Part shown: piece by piece, positions 43,383 through 53,133 of the stretch
Layout: every line of letters starts with the position of its first letter
Numbering within the stretch: position 1 is the first letter of the stretch
Assembly: GCA_965223255.1 (NCBI GenBank)
Contig: CBDCWA010000004.1
Span: 558,001 to 622,000 of the forward strand
Direction of reading: 5' to 3'
From: CBDCWA01 sp965223255
Lineage (GTDB): Bacteria > Pseudomonadota > Alphaproteobacteria > Rhizobiales > Hyphomicrobiaceae
Length of the DNA stretch: 64,000 bases
Position numbers and translations under genes: made by a program
The notes under the pieces: generated by a model
What the model was told of the DNA's origin: nothing
What the model saw: the letters and a program-made list of their open reading frames with translations, nothing else
Databases searched by the model: none

Positions 43383-46300
43383 ATGGCTGACGACGCTGTC
43401 CGTCTCGAAGATAAGTTTGATCTCACCAAGACCCGACAGATCCTGACGGGCACCCAAGCCGTTGTGCGCCTTACCTTGATGCAAAAGGAACGCGATGAAG
43501 CAGCGGGTCTTAACACCGCTGGCTACGTAACCGGCTATCGCGGCTCACCCATTGCCACATTGGAATCGGCATTCACACGCTATCGCGCCATCACCGAGGC
43601 GCGCAATATTCTGTTTCAACCCGGTCTCAACGAAGATATCGCAGCCACCGCGATTTGGGGCGCACAACAAGCCGAACTCCGCAACGAAGGCAAATACGAT
43701 GGCGTATTTGCGATCTGGTACGGCAAAGGCCCAGGTGTTGATCGCAGCGGTGATGCCTTCCGCCATGCCAATCACGCCGGCACCTCGAAACATGGCGGTG
43801 TCCTTGCCCTGATGGGCGATGATCATACCTGCGAAAGTTCCACCTCCGCACATCAATCCGAGTTCGCGTTTGTCGACGCGATGATGCCGATCCTCAACCC
43901 GGCTGGCGTCCAAGAAATTCTCGACTACGGCATCTACGGGTTTGCGTTATCGCGCTTTGCCGGCGTTTGGGTCGGCATGAAGTGTGTCAAGGACAACATT
44001 GAAAGCACAGCAACCGTCGATGGCGATCCGAACCGCATCCAGGTTCGCCATCCGGCGCCGGAGGATGCGCGTATTCCAGAAGGTGGTTTGAACATCCGCT
44101 TGGGCGATCCGCCACTGGTCAAGGAGGCACGTCTACACGGCCACAAGCGCCGCGCCATACTCTCCTTCGCGCGTGCCAACAAACTCGATCGCACGATTTG
44201 GGATGGCGGGCCAGCGCCGAAGATCGGTATAATTACGACCGGCAAGAGCTATCTCGATACCCGCCAGGCGCTCAGCCTGCTTGGGATCGACGAGGCGCGC
44301 GCCGGCCAACTCGGCCTCCGGCTTTATAAAGTCGCCATGACATGGCCACTGGAGCCACGCGGCATCGCAACGTTTGCCGAAGGCTTGGACACCGTTATCG
44401 TTGTCGAGGAAAAACGCTCACTTATTGAAACCCAACTCAAAGAGCAGCTGTACGATCAAGACAACCGGCCGAAGATTATTGGCAAACGCGATGAGGCAAA
44501 TACCTGGCTATTCCCCGCCTCAGGCGCCCTTGACCCGCTTCAGATCGCCATCGTTATTGGCGATCGATTGGCAGCGCGCAACAGCGAAGACCGCGATCTT
44601 AAGGCCGCCCGCCAGCACCTTAACGAAATGGCAGCGCAAAAGCCTGAAGGCGTGGACCCATTTCCGCGCATTCCATATTTTTGTGCCGGCTGCCCACACA
44701 ATTCATCTACCATCATTCCCGACGGCGATCGCGCATACGCCGGCATCGGCTGTCACTACATGGTCCAATGGATGGATCGCGCGACCGAGGGCTTCACTCA
44801 GATGGGCGCCGAAGGTGCGAACTGGATTGGCGAAGCCCCCTTTTCAACCCGCCGCCACATCTTTCAGAATATCGGTGACGGCACCTATATCCACTCAGGC
44901 GTCCTAGCGATTCGCGCGGCAATTGCCGCCAACACCAACATTACTTTCAAGATCCTCTACAATGACGCCGTCGCCATGACCGGTGGCCAAACCCTCGACG
45001 GCAACCTGACCGTCGAGGCGCTTGCAGCCCAAGTCGCAGCCGAAGGTGTCAAGAAGATCGCGATCGTCACAGATGAGCCGAACAAATACGGATTTTGGCC
45101 GAATTTGCCGCGTGGCACCAAGGTTTATCACCGCCGATCCATACTGCCGGTACAGAAGGCCTTATCAGAAATCCCAGGCGTAACAGCCCTAATCTATGAT
45201 CAGACCTGCGCCACGGAAAAGCGACGCCGCCGAAAACGCGGCACGCTTCCAGATGCGGACAGGCGCGTCTTTATAAATGCCGCGGTCTGCGAAGGGTGTG
45301 GCGATTGTGGTGTCCAATCGAATTGTATTGCAGTCCTCCCCCTTGAGACTGAATTTGGCCGCAAGCGCCAGATCGACCAGTCCGCCTGCAACAATGACTT
45401 ATCCTGTGTGGAAGGCTTCTGCCCGAGTTTTATGACACTTGAAGGCGCAAAACCCAAGAAGCGAACAACATCCACCGCCAACAACACCGCAGCCGCATCC
45501 GAATTCCCTTCAGCCCTGCCTGATCCCAAACGTCCCGACACCACCAAACCCTTTACGCTCCTGGTCTCGGGCGTCGGCGGCACGGGTGTTGTCACAGTGA
45601 GCGCCATCCTCGGCGAAGCAGCGCACATCGACGGCAAGGCATTTGGCGCCATCGACATGACGGGTCTCGCCCAAAAAGGCGGCGCCGTCAGTTGCCATAT
45701 CCGCATCGCCGATCGTGCCGAAGACATACATGCCATAAGGGCCGGAACCGCCGGTGCCGATGCCATCCTCGCCGGTGACCTTGTCGTGGCGGCCGGCAAT
45801 GCAGCACTCGACACCGTGCGCAAAAATCATACGGCAATTGCCCTCTCGAGCTATGAGATGACAACGGGTGACTTTACCAGGACACCTGACTTAAAAGTCC
45901 CCGGATCGGAATTGTTGCAGCGCATCCGGCAGCAGATGGGTGGTGCGCCGCTGTTCGTTATCGATGCTCAAAGTGCATCCAACGCACTCTTTGGCGATGC
46001 CATTGCTGCCAATATGCTGATCCTCGGCTTCGCCTATCAGCATGGTCTTGTCCCCGTTTCCGCAAGAGCGATCGAAACCGCGATCCAGCTAAACGGAACC
46101 GCCGTAGACATGAACGTCAGGGCTTTCAGGATGGGCCGCCTTGCAGCCGCGGACCGCGACGCCTTCGATGCGGCGATCACCCCTGAATCCTCGCCAATCA
46201 CAGAACCGCAAACGTTCGAGGAACAGCTGGCCCGTCTCAGTGCGCATTTAACGGCTTACCAGGACACCAGCCTTGCCCGTCGCTTTGAGCAAAAAGTGCG

Positions 46301-46877
46301 ATGGGCGGAGAATATCGAAAGATCGAAGACCCCCGGCCAAAGCGGTTTTGCATCAGCCGTCATGCAGGCCTATCATAAGCTCCTCACCTACAAGGACGAA
46401 TACGAAGTCGCTCGCTTATTGACGGATTCACAAATCGCACAAGAGATCTCGGACAACTTCGAGGGCACAAAACGCATCAGCTATCACCTGGCCCCGCCGT
46501 TTTTAGGTCGCCTATTCCGCCATCCTGCGACCGGACACCCAACAAAAATCCGATTTGGCTCCTGGCTCCGCCCAATCCTTATACAATTAGCACGACTGCG
46601 ATCGTTGCGTGGCAGCCGTTGGGATCTATTTGGCTACACCAAGGAGCGTCGACTTGAACGCCAAATGATCGCAGATTACGAAAAATTATTGGACGAACTG
46701 GCCACTGGTTTGCGCCCCGACACCCATGCCTTGGCAATCGAACTGGCACTGACACCCCTCGCCGTAAAGGGCTTCGGTCATATCAAACTGGCAAACCATC
46801 GCAACACTGTGGCCCACGTAAAAACATTGCTCGCCGCCTACAAATCGACCACGCCGCCGAAATTAGCGGCCGAATAA
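43383..46877 (+). CDS. Indolepyruvate ferredoxin oxidoreductase, single-chain (IorAB-type fusion)
   Basis: A 1164-residue fused enzyme that oxidatively decarboxylates aryl pyruvates, from aromatic amino-acid breakdown, to acyl-CoA with ferredoxin as electron acceptor. I use the ATG at 43383 (MADDAVRLEDKF), preceded by TTTAGG. The longer frame to 43203 would run through a terminator. Visible blocks are the pyrimidine-binding domain (GYVTGYRGSPIATLE), the TPP domain (YFCAGCPHNSST and ITFKILYNDAVAMTGGQ), a Cys-rich iron-sulfur motif CEGCGDCGVQSNC (about 640-652), and the gamma domain with VSGVGGTGVVTVS. The length is normal for the bacterial single-chain form. Confidence 0.95.
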   Translation: MADDAVRLEDKFDLTKTRQILTGTQAVVRLTLMQKERDEAAGLNTAGYVTGYRGSPIATLESAFTRYRAITEARNILFQPGLNEDIAATAIWGAQQAELRNEGKYDGVFAIWYGKGPGVDRSGDAFRHANHAGTSKHGGVLALMGDDHTCESSTSAHQSEFAFVDAMMPILNPAGVQEILDYGIYGFALSRFAGVWVGMKCVKDNIESTATVDGDPNRIQVRHPAPEDARIPEGGLNIRLGDPPLVKEARLHGHKRRAILSFARANKLDRTIWDGGPAPKIGIITTGKSYLDTRQALSLLGIDEARAGQLGLRLYKVAMTWPLEPRGIATFAEGLDTVIVVEEKRSLIETQLKEQLYDQDNRPKIIGKRDEANTWLFPASGALDPLQIAIVIGDRLAARNSEDRDLKAARQHLNEMAAQKPEGVDPFPRIPYFCAGCPHNSSTIIPDGDRAYAGIGCHYMVQWMDRATEGFTQMGAEGANWIGEAPFSTRRHIFQNIGDGTYIHSGVLAIRAAIAANTNITFKILYNDAVAMTGGQTLDGNLTVEALAAQVAAEGVKKIAIVTDEPNKYGFWPNLPRGTKVYHRRSILPVQKALSEIPGVTALIYDQTCATEKRRRRKRGTLPDADRRVFINAAVCEGCGDCGVQSNCIAVLPLETEFGRKRQIDQSACNNDLSCVEGFCPSFMTLEGAKPKKRTTSTANNTAAASEFPSALPDPKRPDTTKPFTLLVSGVGGTGVVTVSAILGEAAHIDGKAFGAIDMTGLAQKGGAVSCHIRIADRAEDIHAIRAGTAGADAILAGDLVVAAGNAALDTVRKNHTAIALSSYEMTTGDFTRTPDLKVPGSELLQRIRQQMGGAPLFVIDAQSASNALFGDAIAANMLILGFAYQHGLVPVSARAIETAIQLNGTAVDMNVRAFRMGRLAAADRDAFDAAITPESSPITEPQTFEEQLARLSAHLTAYQDTSLARRFEQKVRWAENIERSKTPGQSGFASAVMQAYHKLLTYKDEYEVARLLTDSQIAQEISDNFEGTKRISYHLAPPFLGRLFRHPATGHPTKIRFGSWLRPILIQLARLRSLRGSRWDLFGYTKERRLERQMIADYEKLLDELATGLRPDTHALAIELALTPLAVKGFGHIKLANHRNTVAHVKTLLAAYKSTTPPKLAAE

Positions 46878-47919
46878 TCCCCGGCATCCACCACTTCTGC
46901 AAACGGCGATGATTAGGGCGTCCCGCCCCGGAGCGCGCCTATCCCCATTCATCACAGATTCAATGGCACAAGGTTACTTTGTGCCGACACCCATAAGCAT
47001 TGGCAATTATTGCCAGTTAGAGAGGTCCCTATGTCGCCGCAGGGCCGCCAGAGACCACCCAATCCTCCCGGGACCCGCCGGCCAAATACACAGCCGACAA
47101 TCAGGATCAGCTATTGGAGAAAAAATCGCACCGTAAGATATCAATCCATAAGACTGACATCGATGCGGTTACCGAGTGCTGTTATTTGCAACAATTACAA
47201 CAGCCAAAATACTTAGAATTATTCTATCGTTCCGATCATCAATCGATATCCATTCTTAAGATCAAATACATAAGGCAATTCGCTGTTTATGCATTTCATA
47301 AATTTAAACGTTTAGCAAAACGAGCACCGTATCGCGTTTTCATTATGCACTTTGCACGAATTCCAAATCCTGTTTGCTTCGCGTATGGATGGAATGACAG
47401 CACATTAAATCAGACGAGTTTAAAGTTTGAGACCAGATAATTCGCCAATCGATAGACAAAGCAGCGAAATAAATTGAACGCTCCCAACCCCAACAGATGA
47501 AAAAAAATGCCAGCGGTTTTTCTGACGACCAAAATTCGCCGGAATGACGCCTAATTAGTACGGGAGTATTGCACCAGCCAACCTCTTCGTCCACGCCCCA
47601 AACAAAATCGCCTAGGGGCCTCCGGCACGAATTAAAAATGCGGAAAAGTCGCGGTCTTAAAAAGTGCCACTCGAACCAACAAATCCCCTACAGCACGCGT
47701 CTCACGCGATAGCCATAGCGGACAAAGGATTGATCCCAATTACATCAGAAGGGTTCAAAACAGTTTCTCTAAAACACGCGAATTGCTTCAGGTTGCAAAA
47801 CGATAATGCGGCTAGGCTCAGTGATTTATGCAATTATAGAAAATCAAAATCTCCTCGCCGCACCCATAATAACTTAACCACAATAGGTATATTGTGCAGA
47901 TTCACAAACGGAGAATAAC
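46878..47919. other. AT-rich, gene-free kilobase
   Basis: About 1040 bp with no supported gene. By eye it is clearly more AT-rich than the rest of the window, mainly from 47110 to 47900. Near its left end are two hairpins in a row (listed separately). Open frames in it, such as the plus-strand one from 47114, use a TTG start and have no recognisable protein features. Possible explanations are a decayed gene, a long leader for the receiver gene, or an unrecognised small RNA. Confidence 0.5.
46965..47015. repeat. Two tandem hairpins downstream of the indolepyruvate oxidoreductase gene
   Basis: The first pairs GGCACAA (46965-46971) with TTGTGCC (46979-46985). The second pairs TGGCAA (47001-47006) with TTGCCA (47010-47015) around a 3-base loop. 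They begin 88 bp after the stop of the upstream gene. No T-tract follows either, so they may stabilise the mRNA 3' end or be REP-like units rather than intrinsic terminators. Confidence 0.45.
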
Positions 47920-48444
47920 ATGAGCTCAGGTCGCGAACGCGTGAGCGGGGAACATCTGACCCGCCGGAGTGATCTTACGCGAAACAGGCAACGTCTGCCC
48001 TCGTTAGGCAGTGTCCTAGTGATCGATCACACCTGCGCTGACGCGGATCGTATACGCGCGACACTCAGCGTAATATTTGGCTATGATTTGAAAGTGCGCC
48101 ACGCGACCACAATCAAATTGGCCGTTGCCGATATAATGGAAGAGATGCCGCACATTATCTTTGTGGATGACTGTCTAAAACCAACCGACAATGCGCTCGA
48201 GACCATACCGCTGCTCCGGCGCGCCGGTTATCAAGGCGATATCGTCGTTGTCAGCGGTCAACTTGATCATCACCGTCATCGCAGACTTATGGCAGCCGGC
48301 GCCGCAGATGCAATCCACAAGGATGATCTGAATTCCGTCCGCATCGGCGAGACCCTCGATAAAGTGCTGGCGCGCCTGTCGACCGGCACACCCGAGGCAA
48401 CCGAGTCCGACCTATTCGACAAGAAGGACGGGAACACCGTCTAG
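47920..48444 (+). CDS. Stand-alone receiver-domain protein (response regulator without output domain)
   Basis: A 174-residue protein with a basic N-terminal extension (1-30), one receiver domain (31-150) and a short acidic tail. Receiver positions are the phosphoacceptor D83 (in IIFVDDC), S112 in VVSGQ and K134 in IHKDDL. The acidic pair at the end of the first strand is reduced to one D (D36, in VLVIDHTC, with H in place of the second acid), so magnesium binding may be weaker. No DNA-binding or enzyme domain and no kinase gene are nearby. It may act as a single-domain phosphorelay or CheY-like protein. It sits after a gene-free AT-rich kilobase and converges on rlmH. Confidence 0.8.
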   Translation: MSSGRERVSGEHLTRRSDLTRNRQRLPSLGSVLVIDHTCADADRIRATLSVIFGYDLKVRHATTIKLAVADIMEEMPHIIFVDDCLKPTDNALETIPLLRRAGYQGDIVVVSGQLDHHRHRRLMAAGAADAIHKDDLNSVRIGETLDKVLARLSTGTPEATESDLFDKKDGNTV

Positions 48445-48456
48445 AACCGATCGGGC

Positions 48457-48939
48457 TTAGTCGCGATGATAAGGGTGCCCAGCCAGCAGCGTTGCCGCGC
48501 GATAGAGTTGCTCTGCCAGCACCACACGGACGAGACCGTGAGGCAAAGTCCAACTGCCGAGCGCCAAAACCCGATCCGCCGCCTCACGCACCGCCTGCCC
48601 ATGCCCGTCAGCGCCACCGATAATGAATGCAGTTGATCGGATACCATCATCGCGCGCACTCGCCAGATATTGGCAGAACGCCGCACTCGACATCTGCTGG
48701 CCGCGCTCATCGAGCACGATCCTGCGTTCACACCGCCCGGTGCGATCAAGCAAGTGCTGCGCCTCTTGCGTTTGGCGCAGGAGAGCTGTCCGTAACCGGG
48801 CTTCAGGGATCTCGATAAGGTCCAAGGGGCCGAGCCCCACCCCCTTCCCGAGCTGATCGAAGCGTTGCTGATAGCGCTTGAAAAGCTCAGGCTCCGGCCC
48901 TGCCTTGAGCCGACCGACGGCACCTAAAACAATTCGCAT
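48457..48939 (-). CDS. rlmH: 23S rRNA pseudouridine-1915 N3-methyltransferase RlmH
   Basis: A 160-residue SPOUT methyltransferase that modifies pseudouridine 1915 of 23S rRNA in 70S ribosomes. The trefoil-knot elements are visible: RIVLDERGQQMSSAAFCQYLA, AFIIGGADGHG, LALGSWTLPHGLVRVVLAEQLYRAATLLAGHPYHRD to the end, as in the family. It follows rsfS on the same strand after about 75 bp. The pairing rsfS-rlmH is widely conserved. Length and ending match E. coli RlmH. Confidence 0.97.
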   Translation of the reverse strand: MRIVLGAVGRLKAGPEPELFKRYQQRFDQLGKGVGLGPLDLIEIPEARLRTALLRQTQEAQHLLDRTGRCERRIVLDERGQQMSSAAFCQYLASARDDGIRSTAFIIGGADGHGQAVREAADRVLALGSWTLPHGLVRVVLAEQLYRAATLLAGHPYHRD

Positions 48940-49012
48940 CGCTCACACATCGCGCCGTCATGCCTGCGCTCCGCTCGCAAGCATACAAATTGCTTACGCG
49001 CCAACACTTGCC

Positions 49013-49420
49013 TTAGTGCGTTGCGTCATGTGGCCTATCGCCGGACCACATCCGTTCCAGATTATAGAATTCGCGCACTTCGGGACGAAAGACATGAACG
49101 ACAATGTCACCGATATCGATCAACACCCAATCACAAGAGTCTTGGCCCTCGACCCGTGCCCGGCCAAGCCCCTCCGCCTTCAAATGCTTCTGAAGTTGAT
49201 CGGCTATTGCCCCAACATGGCGTTCGTTATTGCCGCTGGCAATCACCATGTAATCACTGATCACCGACTTATCTCGAAGATCAATCGCGACCAAATCTGT
49301 CGCTTTTGCCTCGTCCAGCCAACCTTTGACCAGATCGAGAAGAGCCGAAGATTTCTCTCGATTTGAGACAAACTCCGGTGCGGACACGTCATTCAGACGG
49401 CCCTGAATAGCTGGCGCCAT
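49013..49420 (-). CDS. rsfS: Ribosomal silencing factor RsfS
   Basis: A 135-residue member of the RsfS/Iojap family that binds ribosomal protein uL14 and blocks subunit joining when nutrients are short. Conserved features are ATDLVAIDLRDKSVISDYMVIASGNNERHVGAIADQL and the ending WVLIDIGDIVVHVFRPEVREFYNLERMW. It has a 25-residue N-terminal extension before the core. It stands between nadD (about 210 bp upstream) and rlmH, an order common in proteobacteria. Confidence 0.97.
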   Translation of the reverse strand: MAPAIQGRLNDVSAPEFVSNREKSSALLDLVKGWLDEAKATDLVAIDLRDKSVISDYMVIASGNNERHVGAIADQLQKHLKAEGLGRARVEGQDSCDWVLIDIGDIVVHVFRPEVREFYNLERMWSGDRPHDATH

Positions 49421-49632
49421 TGCTTAAAGTTTTTCCTTTCGTCGCAACCCCAATAGGTCATCTGGCTTCCTTGTGAGCCTGATTACGGGCATCAATCTAA
49501 AGCGCTGCAATAATAAAACTGACTCTATGACAAGACCGCGTCAGCGGGCGCTTTTCCGACCCCACAAAGATAATCGCAAACGGATTATTCGGCAAGCCGG
49601 ACCAATTCTCGAACAAAGGATTACTTTTTCTT

Positions 49633-50307
49633 TTATTTCCATATACTTAATATCTTTCGCCAGCCGCGCGTGCGTCTTGGTGCACGCCGTTCACGCAATT
49701 CTGTCGATGACAACGACGATAGCGGTCCGGTCAAAAGTGTCCACGCTGGTGGCGCCATCAGCGGCAGAACCCTTGCGTACCGTTCAGGCACGTAGCGTGG
49801 TCCCAGCGCCAAAGCCGACTTTGCTGCCAAGGATTTGTGCCGCCAACCCGGCCGGTCGACAACGGCAATCGGCATCATTTCAGCAATGCCGCGCCACCGT
49901 TGCCAGCGATGAAACCCGGCAAGGTTATCGGCACCCATCACCCAGACAAAATGGGTCGCTGCAAAGCGTTGCTTGAGAAACGCGAGCGTGGCTGCTGTAT
50001 AAGGAGTTGCCAGATCTGCCTCGAAGCCTGTGATCACTATGCGGTTATCATCGACAATGCGTTGGCATAACGCCATGCGGTCAACGAGCGGTGGCAAATC
50101 TTCATTGACCTTCAACGGATTTCCAGGCGTCACCACCCACCACAATTGGTCCAGCTCCAACCGGCGAATTGCAGTATGGCTGATTAGCACATGACCGTCA
50201 TGCGGCGGATTAAACGTGCCGCCCATAACGCCGATACGCAAACCAGGTGCCACACGCGGCACACGAACCTTGCTAGACCCGAAACTCTTGGGAACACGAC
50301 CTCGCAC
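49633..50307 (-). CDS. nadD: Nicotinate-nucleotide adenylyltransferase
   Basis: Adenylylates nicotinate mononucleotide to deamido-NAD in NAD synthesis. A 224-residue nucleotidyltransferase with GVMGGTFNPPHDGH (about 27-40, the HxGH-type ATP motif), LWWVVTPGNPLK, FVWVMGADNLAGFHRW, and an ISSTxLR-type motif here read as LSSTELRERR. It starts with GTG at 50307, 5 bp after the proA stop. The arginine-rich N-terminal 20 residues are longer than in many homologues, so an internal start cannot be ruled out. Confidence 0.95.
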   Translation of the reverse strand: MRGRVPKSFGSSKVRVPRVAPGLRIGVMGGTFNPPHDGHVLISHTAIRRLELDQLWWVVTPGNPLKVNEDLPPLVDRMALCQRIVDDNRIVITGFEADLATPYTAATLAFLKQRFAATHFVWVMGADNLAGFHRWQRWRGIAEMMPIAVVDRPGWRHKSLAAKSALALGPRYVPERYARVLPLMAPPAWTLLTGPLSSLSSTELRERRAPRRTRGWRKILSIWK

Positions 50308-50312
50308 CTGGA

Positions 50313-51596
50313 CTACGGCCTCGTCTGCCCGGTGCCGCGCACCAGATACTTGAATGTCGTCAATTGCTCGACCCCGATTGGCCCGCGCGCGTGGAGCTTG
50401 CCTGTCCCAATTCCGATTTCGGCCCCAAAACCGAACTCACCTCCGTCGGCGAATTGCGTTGACGCATTATGCATAACGATCGCGCTATCGACATGGCGCA
50501 TAAAGATACCGGCCGTAGCAATGCAGTCAGTCACGATGCAATCGGTATGCTGCGATCCGTATTGGGCAATATGTTCGATCGCCGCATCGACACCGTCGAC
50601 ACATTTGACAGCGACGATGGCATCAAGAAATTCCCGCCCGAAATCATCGGCTGCCGCCGCTTTGACCCGCCGGTCCGCTTTTTGGGCGGCACCATCGCCA
50701 CGCACTTCACATCCGGCATCCAGCAATCCTTTGACCAGCGTTGGCAGAAAGCTATCCGGCGCATTTTGGTCGACAAGGAGCGTTTCCATCGCCCCGCAGA
50801 TACCGGGCCGCCTGAGCTTCGCGTTAACCGCGATTTCAACCGCCATACCGAGATCCGCACCGCGATCGACGTAGGTGTGGCAGATCCCCTCGAGATGCGC
50901 GAAGACTGGCACACGTGCCTCCTCCTGCACCCGCCCGACCAGGCTTTTGCCGCCGCGCGGCACGATCACATCGATCGCACCATCAAGACCCTTGAGCATC
51001 AATCCCACTGCCTCACGGTCAGTTGTCGGCACGAGCTGAATCGCATCGCGAGACAAACCCGCTGCGCTCAAGCCGGCAGACAAGCATTGATGAATAGCCG
51101 AACTTGAATGGTGACTTTCCGAGCCGCCACGAAGGATCGCTGCATTGCCTGATTTGAGACACAGCGCACCGGCATCTGCCGTAACGTTTGGCCGGCTCTC
51201 ATAGATAATCCCAAATACCCCGATCGGCACCCGCACCCGCGCAATTTGCAAGCCGTTGGGCCGTTGCCAGGCGGCCATCTCAGCGCCGACCGGATCCTCA
51301 AGCCCCGCAATATCCTCAAGCCCTTTGGCTATCGCTTCGACGCGCCCCCGATCGAGGCTCAGCCGATCGACAAATGCACTCGGCCGGCCAGCTGCATGCG
51401 CCGCCTCCGTATCCTTGGCATTGGCAGCCAGAATATCATCGGTGCCAGCGCGCAACGCCGTCGCCGCCGCCTGCAAGGCATCGTCCTTTTGCTCCCGCGG
51501 CACCAGAGCCAACTGGCGCGCCGCTTGGCGCGCTGCAAGGCCCAGTTGGCGCATAATATCTGTCGTTGTCCCAGCGATCCGCTCGGGTTTATTCAT
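50313..51596 (-). CDS. proA: Gamma-glutamyl phosphate reductase
   Basis: Reduces gamma-glutamyl phosphate to glutamate semialdehyde in proline synthesis. The 427-residue aldehyde-dehydrogenase-fold protein has RVPIGVFGIIYESRPNVTADA, the catalytic cysteine in RRPGICGAMETLLVD (about 255-269), and the C-terminal GFGAEIGIGTGKLHARGPIGVEQLTTFKY. The partner kinase gene proB, often just upstream together with obgE, is not here; a Rieske oxygenase gene runs the other way instead. It is the first gene of the proA-nadD-rsfS-rlmH run. Confidence 0.97.
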   Translation of the reverse strand: MNKPERIAGTTTDIMRQLGLAARQAARQLALVPREQKDDALQAAATALRAGTDDILAANAKDTEAAHAAGRPSAFVDRLSLDRGRVEAIAKGLEDIAGLEDPVGAEMAAWQRPNGLQIARVRVPIGVFGIIYESRPNVTADAGALCLKSGNAAILRGGSESHHSSSAIHQCLSAGLSAAGLSRDAIQLVPTTDREAVGLMLKGLDGAIDVIVPRGGKSLVGRVQEEARVPVFAHLEGICHTYVDRGADLGMAVEIAVNAKLRRPGICGAMETLLVDQNAPDSFLPTLVKGLLDAGCEVRGDGAAQKADRRVKAAAADDFGREFLDAIVAVKCVDGVDAAIEHIAQYGSQHTDCIVTDCIATAGIFMRHVDSAIVMHNASTQFADGGEFGFGAEIGIGTGKLHARGPIGVEQLTTFKYLVRGTGQTRP

Positions 51597-51814
51597 TGTG
51601 TTGCCCCGGATTGCTCCAAAGTCTTCACCAACCGCATAAGTTTAGCACCGCCATCTCCAACCCCAAAGAGACCGTTTTGTCCCGCCTGCCCCATTAGATT
51701 TGAACCATTTCCACCACCACCCTCGGCCCCTTTTCAAACCTCGGCGTTGGTTTAAAATCAAAGATTGGAAGATCGCCGCGTCAGCCGCATCATCAATAAG
51801 GGAACAAGGCTACA

Positions 51815-53083
51815 ATGAAGCCGGAGGAAAATGAACGGTTAACACGTGTTGGCCCTGGGACGCCAGCCGGGGAGATGATGCGCCGCTATTGGCTCCCGGC
51901 ATGTTTATCGGAAGAACTTCCCGAACCCGACGGCCCGCCGGTCCGTGTCCGCCTATTGTGCGAGGATTTGCTGGCCTTCCGCGACACCGATGGGCGCGTC
52001 GGACTTGTAGAGGCATTCTGTCCCCATCGGCGCGCACCATTGTTTTTTGGCCGCAACGAAGAGTGTGGCATCCGCTGTGCCTATCACGGCTGGAAGTTCG
52101 ATATCCATGGCAACTGCGTCGACATGCCCTCCGAGCCCACCAGCCCCGGGCTGAGCGAGCGCGTTAGGCTAAAGGCCTACCCTGTCATCGAGAAAGGCGG
52201 GGTCATCTGGACCTACATGGGCCCGCCGAACGACCAACCCGCCATCCCGGACTATGAATGGACAAGAGCGCCCGAACACCATCGCTATGTGTCGAAGACC
52301 TATGAAGAGTGCAATTATCTCCAGGCGATGGAAGGTGGCTTCGATACCGCGCACTCATCGTTTGCGCACAACAACAACATGGGCGCCAAAAGCGAGCCCC
52401 GCCTCGTCGACAAATCACCGCGCCTCGACATTGAACACACGGATTACGGCTACTGCTACATCTCGACCCGACACACCGCTCCCAACACGCGCTACCTGCG
52501 TGTCTATCATTGCGTGATGCCAAACCAGCAATTGCGCGGCGGCATCCATTCCTTTCAGGGCGAGAGGCGCGAAATGGCCGAACTGAACGGCCACCTCTGG
52601 GTGCCGATCGACGATCATACGACATGGGTCTACAATTGGATGATGGGATATGATGATAAGGTCGTCTTCACACCGGAGCATATCGACATGCGCGAGACCG
52701 TATTCGGTCGCGGCAAAGCCGACTTAATCCCTGGAACATATCGACTTCGGAAAAACAAATCGAACGACTACATGGTCGATCGCGACCTCCAGCGCACAAC
52801 CTCATTCACAGGCATCGTCGGCATCAACACTCAGGATTTCGCTCTACAGGAAGGCATGGGCCCAATCGTCGATCGCTCCAGAGAGTTTCTCGGCTCATCC
52901 GACCGCGCAATCATCCAATTGCGGCGCCTTCTCCTGGAGGCAATCGATGATGTTGCCAACGGCAAACGGCCACGCGGCGCTGATCCTGAAACATATCGCG
53001 CGGCAAGAGCCTATGATGACACCATCGAAGGCGAAGCTGACTGGCGGGAAGTGTTCAAGGATGCCATGACGCCCCGCTGGTAG
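51815..53083 (+). CDS. Phthalate-type Rieske oxygenase, catalytic subunit
   Basis: A 422-residue Rieske non-haem iron oxygenase of the class that includes phthalate 4,5-dioxygenase and vanillate demethylase (one subunit type). The 2Fe-2S site is C69-P-H71 in FCPHRRAP and C88-A-Y-H91 in RCAYHGW. The mononuclear iron site is in GGFDTAHSSFAH with H180 and H185. The acid bridge appears as ECNYLQAMEGG just before. GGGAACAAGG precedes the ATG. The needed reductase (ferredoxin plus flavin) is not next to it. It faces the molybdenum hydroxylase cluster, tail to tail, with 50 bp between stops. The substrate is probably aromatic. Confidence 0.92.
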   Translation: MKPEENERLTRVGPGTPAGEMMRRYWLPACLSEELPEPDGPPVRVRLLCEDLLAFRDTDGRVGLVEAFCPHRRAPLFFGRNEECGIRCAYHGWKFDIHGNCVDMPSEPTSPGLSERVRLKAYPVIEKGGVIWTYMGPPNDQPAIPDYEWTRAPEHHRYVSKTYEECNYLQAMEGGFDTAHSSFAHNNNMGAKSEPRLVDKSPRLDIEHTDYGYCYISTRHTAPNTRYLRVYHCVMPNQQLRGGIHSFQGERREMAELNGHLWVPIDDHTTWVYNWMMGYDDKVVFTPEHIDMRETVFGRGKADLIPGTYRLRKNKSNDYMVDRDLQRTTSFTGIVGINTQDFALQEGMGPIVDRSREFLGSSDRAIIQLRRLLLEAIDDVANGKRPRGADPETYRAARAYDDTIEGEADWREVFKDAMTPRW

Positions 53084-53133
53084 CGTGCCTGGATCGAATA
53101 ACCGTCACCCTGATTGCGAGCCGCCATAAACGA

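Noticed and set aside
47114..47440. Plus-strand open frame of 108 codons in the AT-rich gap
   Set aside because: It begins with TTG, has no good ribosome site and no recognisable motif. Its composition follows the AT-rich surroundings.
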